The notes below the pieces were generated by a model. It was not told where the DNA came from. It saw only the letters and a list, made by a program, of their open reading frames with translations, and did not search any database. This document shows, in pieces, positions 46,972 through 59,882 of a DNA stretch of 64,000 nucleotides. This DNA is from Haematobia irritans (Eukaryota; Arthropoda; Insecta; Diptera; Muscidae), in NCBI RefSeq assembly GCF_050003625.1, contig NC_134398.1:202362583-202426582 (forward strand), written 5' to 3'. Each line of letters opens with the position of its first letter. Positions within the stretch are counted from its first letter, which is position 1. The translations under genes were made by a program, and so were the position numbers.

Positions 46972-48616
46972 AAACAAGTAAAGAAGGTCTAAAGTCGGGG
47001 CCGACTGTATTATACCCTGCACCACTTTGTAGATCCACATTTTCGATACCATATCAAATCCGTCAAATGTTTTGATGCTACATATATATAAAGGTTTTTG
47101 TTCCCATATACATATATTTAAATCTAACTCGATCTGGAAAAAATTTGATAGACTTCTACAAAATCTATAGACTTAAAATTTATTCCGGCTAATGCCCTGG
47201 GTTGGAACACAATGTTAGTAAAAAACAAGTAAGAAAAGTCTAAAGTCGGACGGTGCCGACTATATTATACCCTGCACCACTTTGTAGATCTAAATTTTCG
47301 ATATCATATCACATCCGTCAAATGTGTTGGGGGCTATATATAAAGGTTTGTCCCAAATACATTTAAATATCACTCGATCTGGACAGAATTTGATAGACTT
47401 CTACAAAATCTATAGACTCAAAATTTAAGTCGGCTAATGCACTAAGGTGGAACACAAAAAAAGTAGTAAAAAAAAAATATGGGAAACATTTAAATCTGAA
47501 GCAATTTTAAGGAAACTTCGCAAAAGTTTATTTATGATTTATCGCTCAATATATATGTATTAGAAGTTTAGGAAAATTAGAGTCATTTTTACAACTTTTC
47601 GACTAAGCAGTGGCGATTTTACAAGGAAAATGTTGGTATTTTGACCATTTTTGTCGAAATCAGAAAAACATATATATGGGAGCTATATCTAAATCTGAAC
47701 CGATTTCAACCAAATTTCGCACGCATAGCAACAATGCTAATTCTACTCCCTGTGCAAAATTTCAAATAAATCGGAGAAAAAAATTGGCCTCTGTGGTCAT
47801 ATGAGTGTAAATCGGCCGAAAGGCTTACTGTATTGTTAAATAAATGAAATGAAAGCTATATATTGGAGCTATATCTAAATCTGAACCGATTTCAACAAAA
47901 TTTGGCACGCATAGCTACAATGCTAATTCTACTCCCTGTGCAAAATTTCAACTAACTCGGAGCAAAAAATTGGCCTCTGTGGTCATATGAGTGTAAATCG
48001 GGCGAAAGCTATATATGGGAGCTATACCTAAATCTGAACCGATTTCAACCAAATTTGGCACGCATAGCTACAATGCTAATTCTACTCCCTGTGCAAAATT
48101 TCAACAAAATTGGGGTAAAACTCTGGCTTCTGGGACCGTATTAGTCAATATCGGGCGAAAGATATATATGGGAGCTATATCTAAATCTGAACCGATTTCA
48201 ATAAAATTTGGCACACTTGACTATAGTACTAATTGTTCTTCTTGCGCAAAATTTTAAGCAAATTAGGGTAAAACTCTGGGGGCCATATAAGTCCATATCG
48301 GGCGAAATATATATATGGGAGCTATATCTAAATCTGAACCGATTTCTTCCAAAATCAATAGGGATCTATTCTGAGCCAAAACACATACTTGTGCCAAATT
48401 TGAAGTCGATTGAACTAAAACCGCGACCTAGACTTTGATTACAAAAATGTGTTCACGCACAGACGGACAGACGGACATCGCTATATCGACTCAAGAGCCC
48501 ACCCTGAGCATTTTTGCCAAAGACACCATGTGTCTATCTCATCTCCTTCTGGGTGTTGCAAACATATGCACTAACTTATAATACCCTGTTCCACAGTGTG
48601 GAGCAGAGTATAAATA
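46972..48616 (+). mobile_element. Mini-me-like element, type III, 5' end tandemly duplicated
   Basis: AAAACAAGTAAAGAAGGTCT, CTAAAGTCGG, CCGACT and TATACCCTGCACCACTTTG occur at 46972 and again at 47222, a tandem repeat of the first about 250 bp. Then tandem units with GGGAGCTATATCTAAATCTG and AACCGATTTCAACC (47680, 47870, 48020, 48170, 48315), a (GACG)n at about 48460, and GTGTGGAGCAGAGTATAAA as the far end. Non-coding. Confidence 0.8.
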
Positions 48617-49231
48617 TGGAAAACATTTAAATCTGAAGCAATTTTTAGGCAACTTTGCAAAAGTGTCTTTATGATTTATCGGTCGATAGATATGTAGTAG
48701 AAATATAGGGAAATGTTAGTCATTCTTACAAATTTTCGACTTAGCAGTGTCGATTTTATAAGGAAAATTTGGTTATTTTGTCAATTTTTGCCCATATCAG
48801 AAAAACATATATATGAGAGCTATATCTAAATCTGAACCGATTTCAACCAAATTCGGCATAAATAGTTACAAAATTAATTCTACTCCCTGTGCAAAATGTA
48901 AAGCAAATTAGAGCGAATCTCTGGCTTCTGGGGCCATATAAGTGCATATCGGACGAAAGCTATATATGGGAGATATATCTAAATCTGAACCGATTTCAAC
49001 CAAATTTGGCATGCCTAGCTGCAATATTAATTCTATTCCCTGTGCAAAATTTAAAGCAAACTAGGACAAAACTCTGGCTTGTGGGGCCATATAAGTGCAT
49101 ATCGGGGGAAAGATATATATGGGAGCTATATCTATATTTGAACCGATTTCAACCAAATTCTGCACAATTTACGACACTACCAATTGCACTCCTTGTGCAA
49201 AATTTAAAGTAAATCAGGCTGAAATTCTGGC
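48617..49231 (+). mobile_element. Second, 5'-less mini-me-like type III copy in tandem
   Basis: Starts TATGGAAAACATTTAAATCTG, equivalent to 47478 of the first copy, and repeats the same unit order (48815, 48965, 49120) before running into minisatellite at 49232. Frames near 48889-49212 are unit artefacts. Confidence 0.75.
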
Positions 49232-49445
49232 TTATTCTATAGAAAATTTTGTCCAAATTTTATTTCTATAGAAAATTTTGTCCAAATTTTATTTCTTTAG
49301 AAAAATTTCACAAAAATTTTGTTTTTATAGAAAATTTTCCCAAAATTATACTTTCATAGAAAATTTTCCCAAAATGTTATTTCTATAGAAAATTTTCCCA
49401 AAATTTTATTTCTATAGAAAATTTTCCCAAAATTTTATAAAAATG
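49232..49445 (-). repeat. 29-bp minisatellite array, reverse orientation
   Basis: Seven units with the local variant TTTTCCCAAAATTTTATTTC, joined directly to the mini-me unit at GGCTTATTCTATAG. Confidence 0.88.
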
Positions 49446-50129
49446 TTTTCCCGAAGTAGCAAATTTCAATTAAAATTAGAATTATCATTAAGACTGCGAT
49501 ATTATTTTGACTAAAAGAAGATATCTCATATGTTTTTGTTATATTATTTCATAACGATATATAAACATTTTTCCTTGACTGTATCCATTAAAAAAAAAAA
49601 TCCACAATTGTCTGCATCATTTTATTGTATTTTTTTTAAGTTATTGAACTTAACCCACTCAAAATTTTGGGTCACGTATAAGTCGTTCATTCAAAAAGAT
49701 TTTTTTTTCATTCTCATGGTTTTACAAATTCAAGGTATGGAAAATTTTTTGATAAATTAATTTTTATTTCCACAAAAAGTTGAATGTTGAAACTGAAACT
49801 TGAACCGGGTCTAGGTTAGTATGTATGTTACTTATTTCGAGTGTTACATATTTCCACTTATCAACGGAACATTAAAATACAAACGGACCGACATGTAAGT
49901 CGATATGCAATTTTGGTGTATGTATGGGTATCTGAATAATTATATTGATGTATGTAAGATAAAAAATTGCATATTACCACATACATAGATTATTCTGAAA
50001 TTTACTTAACTACTATCGCCATCAACGCTAGGCAACTTCCATATCTCTGAACAGTGGGTCAAAGTAGTTTTCTGCCACCATTCAAGATCATTATTTTTGG
50101 AGGGGGACTATGTAAACACATCCTAAATA
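49446..50129. other. AT-rich unique spacer
   Basis: No gene or repeat recognised. ATGTATGTAAG/ATGTATGTTAC motifs are scattered. Confidence 0.45.
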
Positions 50130-51105
50130 AAAATTTTATCGCTATAGAAAATTTTGTCAAAATTTTTTTCTATAGAAAATTTTGTCAAAATTTTTTTCTA
50201 TAGAAAATTTTGTCAAAATTTTATTTCTGTGGAAAATTTTGTCAAAATTTTATTTCTATAGAAAATTTTGTCAATATTTTATTTCTATAGAAAATTTTGT
50301 CAAAATTTTATTTTTATAGAAAATTTTGTCAAAATTTTATTTCTATGGAAAATTTTGTCAAAATTTTATTTCTCTAGAAAATTTTGTCAAATTTTTAGTT
50401 CTATAGAAAATATTCTCAAATTTTTTTCTATAGAAAATTTTCTTAAATTTTTTTCTATAGAAAATTTTGTCAAAATTTTATTTCTATAGAAAATTTTGTC
50501 AAAATTTTATATCTATAGAAAATTTTGTCAACATTTTATTTCTATAGAAAATTTTGTCAAAATTTTATTTCTATAGAAAATATTGTCAGAATTTTATTTA
50601 TAAAATTTGGTCGAAATTTTATTTCTATAGAAAATTTTGTCAAAATTTTATTTCTATAGAAAATTTTGTCAAAATTTTATTTCTATAGAAAATTTTGTCA
50701 AAATTTTATTTCTATAGAAAATTTTGTCAAAATTTTATTTCTGTAGAAAATTTTGTCAAAATTTTATTTCTATAGAAAATTTTGTCAAATTTTTAGTTCT
50801 ATAGAAAATTTTGTCAAAATTTTATTTCTATAGAAAATTTTGTCAAAATTTTATTTCTATAGAAAATGTTGTCAAAATTTTATTTCTATAGAAAATTTTG
50901 TCAAAATTTTATTTCTATAAAAAATTTTGTCGAAATTTTATTTCTATAGAAAATTTTGACAACATTTTTTTCAAATTTAATTTCAATAGAAGATATTCTA
51001 CAAATTTTATTTCTATGGAAAATTTTATCAAAATTTATTTTTTTAGAAAATTTTCCCAAAATTTTATTTTTATAGAAAAATTTGTCAAAATTGTATTTCT
51101 AATTA
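50130..51105 (-). repeat. 29-bp minisatellite array, reverse orientation, regular
   Basis: About 33 units, many matching the consensus perfectly (50600-50900), which implies recent homogenisation. Confidence 0.93.
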
Positions 51106-51261
51106 TATTTGTGTAATTTGGCTTGATGTTGTTGTGTTTGCGAGTTGCAATTTTTATTTAAAATTATCCAATATTTCGAAACATCTCCGATGTTCGTCTT
51201 CAGGGATTTTTTTAGAACTTATGAATGAACTTATTCGCAAACGAGTAAATATACAAAATAA
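51106..51261. other. Non-tandem insert between two arrays
   Basis: Contains TTCGAAACATCTCCGATG and GTTCGTCTTCAGGGATTT; unrelated to the 29-bp unit. Looks like a fragment of another dispersed repeat, but no second copy occurs in this window. Confidence 0.5.
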
Positions 51262-52128
51262 CATTATTTCTATAGAAAATTTTCACATTTTATTTCGATA
51301 GAAAACTTTCGTAAAATTTTATTTCTATAGAAACTTTTATAAATGTTTAATTCCTATAAAAATTTTGTTAAAATTTTATTTTTGTAGACAATTTTTGCAA
51401 ATTTTTTATTTGTATGGAATATTTTCCCAAAATTTTATTTCTATAGAAAATTTTGTAAAAATGTATTTCTATAGAAAGTTTCGTCGACATTTTATTTCTA
51501 TAGAAAATATTGTCAAAATTTTATTTCTACAGAAAATTTTCGAAAAATTTTATTTTTGTAGAAAATTTTCGCAAAATTTTATTTTTGTAGAAATTTTTTT
51601 AATTTTTGTAGAAAATTTTTGCAAAATTTCGATAGAAAACTTTCGTAAAATTTTATTTCTATAAAAACTTTTATAAATATTTAATTCCCATAGAAAATTT
51701 TGTTAAAATTTTATTTCTCTAGAAAATGTTTGCATAATTTTATTTCTGTAGAAAATTTTTGCATAATTTTATTTCTATAGAAAATTTTTGCAAAATGTTA
51801 TTTCTATAGAATATTTTTGCAAAATGTTATTTCTATAGAATATTTTCACAAAATTTTATTTCTATAAAAAATTTCACAAAATTTTATTTTTACAGAAAAT
51901 TTTTTCAAAACTGTATTTCTGTAGAAAATTTTCTCAAAATTTTATTTCTATAAAAAATGTTCTCAAAATTGTATTTCTTTAGAAAATTCAGATCAATTGT
52001 ATTTCTGTAGAAAACTTTTTCAAAATTTTATTTCTTTAAAAAATTTTCGAAAAAAAAATGTAATTTCTATAGAAAATGTTCTCAAAATTGTATTTCTTTG
52101 GAAAATTTTTGTAAAATTTTATTTCTAG
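51262..52128 (-). repeat. 29-bp minisatellite array, degenerate
   Basis: About 29 diverged units with variants such as TTTTTGCAAAATGTTATTTC and TTTTCTCAAAATTGTATTTC. Confidence 0.88.
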
Positions 52129-52209
52129 TGTACTCTTTGATTTATCTGAATGTATAGTAATATATTAGCATTTAGCCCACTGTGCCACAATAGATAATTA
52201 CCATTTTAG

Positions 52210-52392
52210 ACCATGCGAATACTTAATATGGAGCGTGCCAGCCAAACCAACCAATTGATCAAAACAAGTTTCCTAAATCAAATTCATACCAACGAACTAT
52301 TGAAAGATGGATTGCTGCAAGACACACATTCCAACCGAATTGCTTTGAAATCGAAAAGCACCAATACGTCTACCATTTCCACCGTAGACTAA
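52210..52392 (+). CDS. Possible terminal coding exon, protein unknown
   Basis: After an acceptor-like CCATTTTAG (52201-52209) an open frame reads Thr-MRILNMERASQTNQLIKT... through LLKDGLLQDTHSNRIALKSK to ...STVD and TAA (52390-52392); 59 codons from the ATG at 52213. Composition is mixed and hydrophilic, unlike the repeat-derived frames around it, and G/C is well above the flanks. It would suit a cytoplasmic C-terminal tail. I do not recognise the family, and no upstream exon is identified; minisatellite lies on both sides within 300 bp upstream and 600 bp downstream. Confidence 0.35.
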   Translation, partial: TMRILNMERASQTNQLIKTSFLNQIHTNELLKDGLLQDTHSNRIALKSKSTNTSTISTVD

Positions 52393-52954
52393 AGGAGTTG
52401 CTCATAGTGGGACTAACTTCAGAGAATTCGCTTATCCAATGAATCAATCTCAACTACAGACACCATCACCATCATCAGTGGAAATTTTTCGTTTGTGATA
52501 AAAATGTCATTGACTTAAACGGTGTCCTCAACAGACAATCGACCACAACCATGTCCATCAAAGTATTTTCGTTGTTTTTCTTTTTGTTGTGACCAATCTG
52601 CCGAGTGGCTATGTAAGCTTGTAAGGCTCTCGTTATTCTCTCCCTCTAAACGAACTTGTTTGTTATTATAAATGGTATTTTTGTTTCAATTTTTTTTAGG
52701 AGTTGTGTAGTCGCTTATTGATGTCTTCCAACAACTCGACGTATGGAAACCAGAAAAAACCGCCGCAATCCATCATAATTTTCCATTAAACTTTGTTTTG
52801 ACTTCTATTGTAAGTAAATCATATAGAGTGCCAATATATTGATATAAAACTTATGAACAATAGGGGAATGATACTAAATAAATTATTCTGATCGACATTT
52901 AATTTACAAAATTTTGTTTAAATTTAAATTTACAAAATACTTCGATCTTGTCAT
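52393..52954 (+). other. Unique sequence downstream of the possible exon
   Basis: Higher complexity than surroundings. A donor-like GGCTAT/GTAAGC (about 52613), acceptor-like TTTTTTTTAG/GAGTTG (about 52701) and donor-like TTCTATT/GTAAGT (about 52811) could mark further exons or a spliced 3' UTR; the middle segment is open for about 30 codons (ELCSRLLMSSNNSTYGNQ...). Confidence 0.35.
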
Positions 52955-55900
52955 AATTTTTTCTTATAGAAAATTTTTGCAAATATTATTTCTATAGATA
53001 ATTGTACAAAATATTTTATATCTATAGAAAGTACAATTTTATTCAAAATGTTATTTCGATAGAAAATTTTCTCAAAATTTTATTTCTATATAAATTTTTC
53101 TCAAAATTTTATTTCTATATAAATTTTTCTCAAGATTTTATTTCAATATAAAATTTTCTCAAGATTTTATTTCTATAGACAATTTTGTCAACATTTTATA
53201 TCTATAGAAAATGTTGCCAAAATTTTAATTCTATAGAGAATTTTGTCAACATTTTATTTCTACAGAAAATTAAAAAAATTTATTTCTATTGAATTTTTTT
53301 GCAAAACTTAATTTCTATAGAAAATTTTTGCAAAATTCTATTTCTATAGAAATTTTTTGCAAAATTTTATTTCTATAGAAATTTTTTGCAAAATTTTATT
53401 TCCATAGTAAATATTTGCATAATATTATTTCTATAGAAAGTTTTTTTTGTCAAAATTTTAATTTTATTGACAATTTTGCCAAAATTTATTTCTATAGAAA
53501 CTTTTGTTAAATTTTTATTTCTTTAGAAAGTTTTTGTAATTTTTTTTTTTTAGAAATTTGTTTCAAAATTTTATTTCTATAGAAAATGTTTAAATATTTT
53601 ATTTCTATAGAAAATTTTGTCAAAACTTTTTTCCATAGAAAATTTTTGCAAAATTTATTACTATAGAAAATTATTGCAAACTTTTATTTCCATGGAAACA
53701 TTTATGGAAAGTTTATTTCTGTGGATAATTTTCTCAAAATTTTATTTCTATACTCGTGGAAATTTGTATTACTATAAAATTTTTTTGAAAAACTTAATTC
53801 TATAGAAAATTGTTGCAAAATTTTATTTCTATAGACCCTTTTATCAAAATTTTATTTCTATGGAAATTTTTTCAAAATTTTGTTTCTATATAAAATTTTC
53901 TCGTTTTTTTTTTGAGAAAATTTTGTCAAAATGTTATTTATTTCTATAGAAAATTTTGTCAAAATTTTATTTATATAGAAAATTTTATAAAAAATTTTTG
54001 AAAAACTTAATTCTATAGAAAATTGTTGCAAAATTTTATTTCTATAGACCCTTTTATCAAAATTTTATTTCTATGGAAATTTTCTCTGAAAATTTTGTTT
54101 CTATATAAAATTTTCTCGTTTTTTTTTTTTTTGAGAAAATTTTGTCAAAATGTTATTTCTATAGAAAATCTTGTCAAAATTTTATTTATATAGAAAATTT
54201 TGTCAAAATTTTATTTCTATAGAAAGTTTTGTTAAAATTTTATTTCTTTAGAAAGTTGTGGTAAACTTTTTATTCAACATTTTTAAAATTTTTTTTTTTA
54301 ATTTTTTTTCTATACAAATTTTTGTTTACAAAATTTTATTTCTATAGAAAATGTTGTCAAAATTTTATTTCTATAGAAACTTTTGTCAAAACTTTTTTCC
54401 ATAGAAAATTTTTGCAAAGTTTTATTTCTATAGAAAATGTTTGCAAAATTTATTACTATAGAAAATTTTTGCAAACTTTTATTTCCATGGAAACTTTGAT
54501 GAAAAGTTTATTTCTGTGGTTAATTTTCTCAAAATTTTATTTCTATACTCGTAGAAATTTGTATTACTATAGAAATTTTTTGAAAAAATTATTTCTATAG
54601 AAAATTGTTGCAAAATTTTATTTATACAGACCATTTTATCAAAATTTTATTTCTATGGAAATTTTCTCAAAAAAAAACTTGAGAAAATTGTATATAGACA
54701 ATTTTCTCAAGTTTTTTTTTGAGAAAATTTTGTCAAAATGTTATTTCTACAGATAATTTTGTCAAAAATTTTTGAAAAACTTATTTCAATTTATTTCTAT
54801 AGACGCTTTTATCAAAATTTTATTTCTATGGAAATTTTCTCAAAATTTTGTTTCTATATAAAATTTTCTCAAGTCTTTTTTTTTGAAAATTGTTGCAAAA
54901 TTTTATTTCTATAGACCATTTTATCAAAATTTTATTTCTATGGAAATTTTCTCAAAATTTTGTTTCCATATATAAATTTTCTCAAGTTTTTTTTTGAGAA
55001 AATTTTGTCAAAATGTTGTTTCTATAGAAAATTTTGTCAAAAGTTTACTTATATAGAAAATTTTGTCAAAATTTTATTTCTATAGAAACTTTTGTTAAAA
55101 TTTTATTTCTTTAGAAAGTTGTGGTAAAGTTTTTATTTAAAATTTTATTTCTATACAAATTTTTTGCAAATTTTTATTTCTATAGGAAATTTTCAAAATT
55201 TCAACTCTTTAGAAATTGTTTACAAAATTGTATTTATGTAGAAAATATTTGTCAATAGAAAATTTTGTCAAAACTTTTTTCCATAGAAAATTTTTGCAAA
55301 GTTTTATTTCTATAGAAAATTTTTGCAAAATTTATTACTATAGAAAATTTTTGCAAACTTTTATTTCCATGGAAACTTTTATGAAAAGTTTATTTCTGTG
55401 GATAATTTTCTCAAAATTTTATAGAAATAAAATTTTATAAGAAATTTGTATTACTATAGAAAATTTTTGAAAAACTTATTTCTATAGAAAATTGTTGCAA
55501 AATTTTATTTCTATAGACGCTTTTATCAAAATTTTATTTCTATGGAAATTTTCTCAAAATTTTGTTTCTATATAAAATTTTCTCAAGTTTTTTTTTCTTG
55601 GAGAAAATTTTGTCAAAATGTTATTTCTATAGAAAATCTTGTCAAAAGTTTATTTATATAGAAAATTTTGTCAAAATTTTATTTCTATAGAAACTTTTGT
55701 TAAAATGTTATTTCTTTAGAAAGTTGTTGTAAACTTTTTATTCAAAATTTTATTTCTATACAATTTTTTTTGCAAATTTTTATTTCTATAGGAAATTTTC
55801 AAAATTTCAACTCTTTAGAAATTGTTTACAAAATTGTATTTATGTAGAAAATATTTGTCAAAAGTTTATTTCTATAGAAAATTTTGTCAAAACTTCCATG

Positions 55901-56345
55901 GAAGCTTTTATCAAAATTTTACTTCTAAAGATCATTTTTACAAAATTTGATTTTGTTCCTCTAGAAAATGTTGTCAAAATTTTATTTCTATAGAAAATGT
56001 TGTCATAATTTTATTTTAATAAAATTTGATTGCAAAATGTTATTTCTATAGAAATTGTTTGCAAAATTTTATTTCTATAGAAATTTTTTGCAAAATTGTA
56101 TTTCTATAGAAAATGTTTGCTAAATTTTATTTCCGAAGAAAATGTTTGCTAAATTTTATTTCTGTAGAAAATTTTTGCAAAATTTTATTTCTATAGAACG
56201 TTTTTGGAAAATTTTATTTCTATAGAGAATTTTTTAAAAATGTTTCTGTAGAAATTTTTTTCAACATGTTTTCTCAAAATGTTATTTCTATAGAAAACGT
56301 TTGCAAAAATTTATTTCCGAGGAAATTTGTGCAAAATTTTATGAA
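52955..56345 (-). repeat. Large 29-bp minisatellite block with about 0.8-0.9-kb higher-order repeats
   Basis: About 115 diverged units over 3.4 kb. The landmark TTTTATTTCCATGGAAAC recurs at about 53691, 54486 and 55368, each followed by TTTATTTCTGTGG, an AGACCCTTTTATC-like block and a T-run hairpin (TTTTCTC...GAGAAAATTTT). Thus multi-unit segments of about 795-880 bp were duplicated as wholes. All frames of 62-92 codons here are artefacts. Confidence 0.92.
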
Positions 56346-57660
56346 ACATTTGAAGTCATTGTGAATAGAGAAAATCCACATGCATCTGTGAGGAATCATT
56401 CTCCCATGACAATGCTGTGTAAAATTACATACTTTCCATTTCCATAGCTGGAACTCCATGATAAAACAGACACATTTGACTGACAAAAAGAAAAATCTAC
56501 AGAAAGATAAGAAATGTCTCCACCTCTATATTGAGAAATATTTACTGGAATTGAAATGAATTGAGTGCAACAAACTAATGTAGCATAAATGTCTTATGGC
56601 TAATTAAATGTCACTTAAGGAAAAAAACAGATTTGCGAATGTTTGGTTTTTCGTCTTCTAAGAATGACAACTGTCATCGTGTAATGAGTAAGAAATGTTT
56701 TTGAACTTTATTTTATTGTTTAAAAAAACGTATTTGCTATCTTGTTATTCTATTTATTACAATAGACCTCTGTAAAAAATAACACTGATTTTGTTTGTTT
56801 TTTACATTCTCATGAACTATTTCATATTTAATCATGCAACAAATGTAGTGAAGTGGAAAAATTAATTATAAGTCAGTAACAAATGAAATATAATAAACAA
56901 AAAACAAAAGATACAATAATGCTTCTTATGAGTAGAACAAAATGATTAGCAATAGTAGTTATTTCATATTATAAAAACGAGTATCGAAATTAAAAAAAAA
57001 AAAAAAAAAACAGAAGTAGGAGCGGAGACTTCACTCTTACTTGACTCTTTTTAAGTACACTTCAAAAATTAGACTTTTCTGATTCACCTAATTTTTTACT
57101 AGGAAATCGCACGAAACGCAAAGGAAAAATATCGCATTTGATTGTTTGTTAACTACCTGTGCAAGAAGGAGAGGGAACACACCAAATAAAACTATATTCT
57201 CTAATTTAGTTGAAATCTGCTAAGAGTTATACTGGTATACCGTTTTGTAGGCTTTCTTAAATAATTCGGTCGATTCTGATACCGCGCACCAAAAAAATAC
57301 TTTCCTCCAGAAGTACCCAGCAAAAAAGCGTCGTCAAAAAAGTAATGAAAATGTTCTTCTTTGCGGTGCAAAATTGACGCCGAAGCGATGAATTTAATAT
57401 GGGTTTGTCATTGGACGGAAGTCCTCCATTTCATCAGCCGTTGCACTGAATTTGCATCACTTCTTTAGATGTGATCCGAATTCAATGTTTTGGATGTAAA
57501 TTAAAAAATTCTGTGATATTTGGTCAAAAAATTATTTTTATAATTTTTAATGGATTCTAACGCTTGTGGCAAACGTTTGACCTCAAATATTTTCAAAAAT
57601 TCACAATTTTTTCAGATTGGATTTAGCATATTTGTCGACAAAATTAAAAAAATTAAAATT
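56346..57660. other. Unique AT-rich spacer
   Basis: 56343-56447 (plus) is open and non-repetitive (EVIVNRENPHASVRNHSPM...), but has no start, acceptor or family match, so it is only noted. Poly(A) at 56991-57010. CGCGCACCAAAAAAATAC and neighbouring sequence at 57280-57480 is of higher complexity with no frame. Confidence 0.4.
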
Positions 57661-57842
57661 AAAACAAGTAAGTAAAGTAGAAAGTCGGGCGGGGCCGGCT
57701 ATATCATACCCTAAACCACCCTTACTGAATTAGTAATGATAACATTGATATAGGTCTGGGAGATAAACCGCAGTTGCATATTTAAGAAAATTAAGGGGCA
57801 CATGTTTATGAGTGCTTTGTCTCAATCTGAGTATAGCTCATA

Positions 57843-58130
57843 CACACAAAAAAATTTCACGAAAATTTTTCCAATTAAAATTTTAATTGAGTTTTAAAAA
57901 ATATTCAATTAAAAATTTAATTGATTCAAAAAATTTTTTAATTGAAACAAAAATCAATCACAAAAATAATATCATCATCAATTAATTTTTTAATTGGATT
58001 AATTAACTTTTTAATTGACCTTCAATTAATTTTTTAATTGATACTATCATTTCTGTGATTGAAGACATTTCAATTAAAAATTAATTGGATCAATTAATTT
58101 CGTGATTGAATCAGAATTTTTTTTTGTGTG
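57843..58130 (+). mobile_element. MITE-C copy, complete, TA duplication
   Basis: CACACAAAAAAATTTCACG and ...TTTTTTTTTGTGTG are inverted ends between TA dinucleotides (57841-57842 and 58131-58132). 288 bp, best preserved of three copies. Confidence 0.83.
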
Positions 58131-58134
58131 TAGT

Positions 58135-58782
58135 CAATGTTACCAGGGAAAATGTTCGGTTTACCCTACAAGGACAAAAAAAGTTCCCTACTTTCCCATA
58201 CAATTTTCCCTACAATATATTTCGTTTAATTTAAAAAATTTTACAAAACAAAAATAGTAATCTTTTTTTGTTAAATCTCTATAAAAATAAAGTTTTGGAA
58301 AAAGTTTCTATAAACAAATTTTTGTTAGAAATTTTTCTATAGAAATAAAATTTTGACAATAAATTCGATAGAAACAAAATTTTGAGAAAAAAATTCCATA
58401 GAAATAATATTTTGAAAAAAAAAATCTATAGAAATACAATTTTGACAAAATTTTCTATAGAAATAATATGTTGACAAAATTTTCTACAGTAATAAAGTTT
58501 TGACAAAAAATTCTATAGAAATATTTGCTTGGTAGATTTGTGGTAATCTTCAAATTTTGTTAGATTTTTTTGGCACGAGTGGTAACTGTTGTTACCACAC
58601 ATTGTTAAAGATCAAGCCTTGCCGGATACTAATTTCCTCCTCTAGAGCCACCAAAATGTAAAAATTATTACAAATTGTGTTGAGTGAAAATGTCCCTACA
58701 TTGTGGCCCTACGTCCCTACAATACGCTAAATATTAGAAAAACCCTACATATAGAGAATAGCCACTACTTCTAGCAACACTG
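58135..58782. mobile_element. hAT-like element with minisatellite, inverted relative to 38510-39791
   Basis: CAATGTTACCAG (degenerate) and CTAGCAACACTG ends; arms with TTTACCCTACAAGGAC and CTCTAGAGCCACCAAAATG match the other copy in complement. Contains a short minisatellite (58270-58530). No clean 8-bp duplication because the left flank is the MITE-C terminus. Confidence 0.82.
58270..58530 (+). repeat. 29-bp minisatellite array inside hAT-like element
   Basis: About nine degenerate units, followed by TTGGTAGATTTGTGGTAA, the usual boundary of arrays in this element family. Confidence 0.85.
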
Positions 58783-59882
58783 GCTGTGTGCACCTACGGA
58801 GTTAGTATGCCACTAATATTGAGTCCATTATTAAGAAAGAGAAAATCGTTCAATTAGTTTGGGTAAATTTGTAAAAATCGAGCAATAGTCTTATGTAAGA
58901 GCTACAAGTACGTATAAATACGATCGGCTAGTACATCAAAATTTTAAATTTGTGTAACATTGGTTAATAAATAAGAGTACTATGGCCAAATTTGGGAAAA
59001 TAGAGCGATGCATATATATGGAAGCTATATGTAAATCTGAACCAATTTGCATAATATTTTGCGAGTTTGATTAATACCACAAAAGGTTAACTTGTGCAAA
59101 ATTTCAGTAAGATCAGTTAAGAAATGAGGCCTCTATGGTCAAAAATAAGGTTATTAAGGGCGAATTTTTCAAAATCGGGCGATACATATATGGGAGCTAT
59201 ATCTACATCTGAACCGATTTCGATGAAATTTTGCCCATACCGTTAGTACTATAGGGGACTGGATCTAGCCAACATTGAGTAAGATCGGTTAATAAATAAG
59301 AGTTCTATGGCCAAATTTGGGAAAATCGGGCTATACATATATATGGGAGCTATATCTAAATCTGAACCGATTTCGATGATTTTTTGCACATATAGTTAGT
59401 GCTATAGAAGATTACATTTAGCCAACTTTGAGTTAGATCGTTTGATAAATAAGGGTTTTATGACCAAATTTCATCAAAATCGGTTAATAATTGCGACCGG
59501 AATCCTGTGAACAACAAATACATGGACAGACGGACGGACGGACGGACGGACACCAAGCGCTAGATCGACTCTGGATGTGATTCTGAGTCGATCGGTATAT
59601 ATTTTATGGGGTCTAAAATCAATATTTCTGGTAGGCACATTTTTTGCCAGATCAAACTTATTATACCCTATCCTCTATGTGGTTTAGGGTATAATTACCC
59701 ATTAAAAGTATGAAAAAAAAACAAGATAAATATAAAAAATTGAATTAAAAAAACTTCCTGGGTAGTTAAAATAAAGAACATCATTGGGAGTGCATCTTCT
59801 GGAAGTGCTTTTAAAGTTATGCCATTGGAAGAATTTCCAAATTTTTTTGCTGGGTATATTTTAACATTATTTCTGAATGCTA

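Larger units (their letters stand above)
57661..59700 (-). mobile_element. Mini-me-like element, type II, with two nested insertions
   Basis: AAAACAAGTAAGTAAAG, AAAGTCGGGCGGGGCCGGCT and ATACCCTAAACCACCC start; tandem units with CATATATGGGAGCTATATCT and GAACCGATTTCGATGA; (GGAC)n at 59526-59550; ATTCTGAGTCGATCGGTATA, TTTTATGGGGTCTAAAATC and GGTTTAGGGTATAA end. MITE-C (57843-58130) and a hAT-like element (58135-58782) interrupt it. No protein. Confidence 0.82.

Noticed and set aside
56343..56447. Open 34-codon non-repetitive stretch
   Set aside because: No start codon or convincing splice acceptor, and too short without comparative data.
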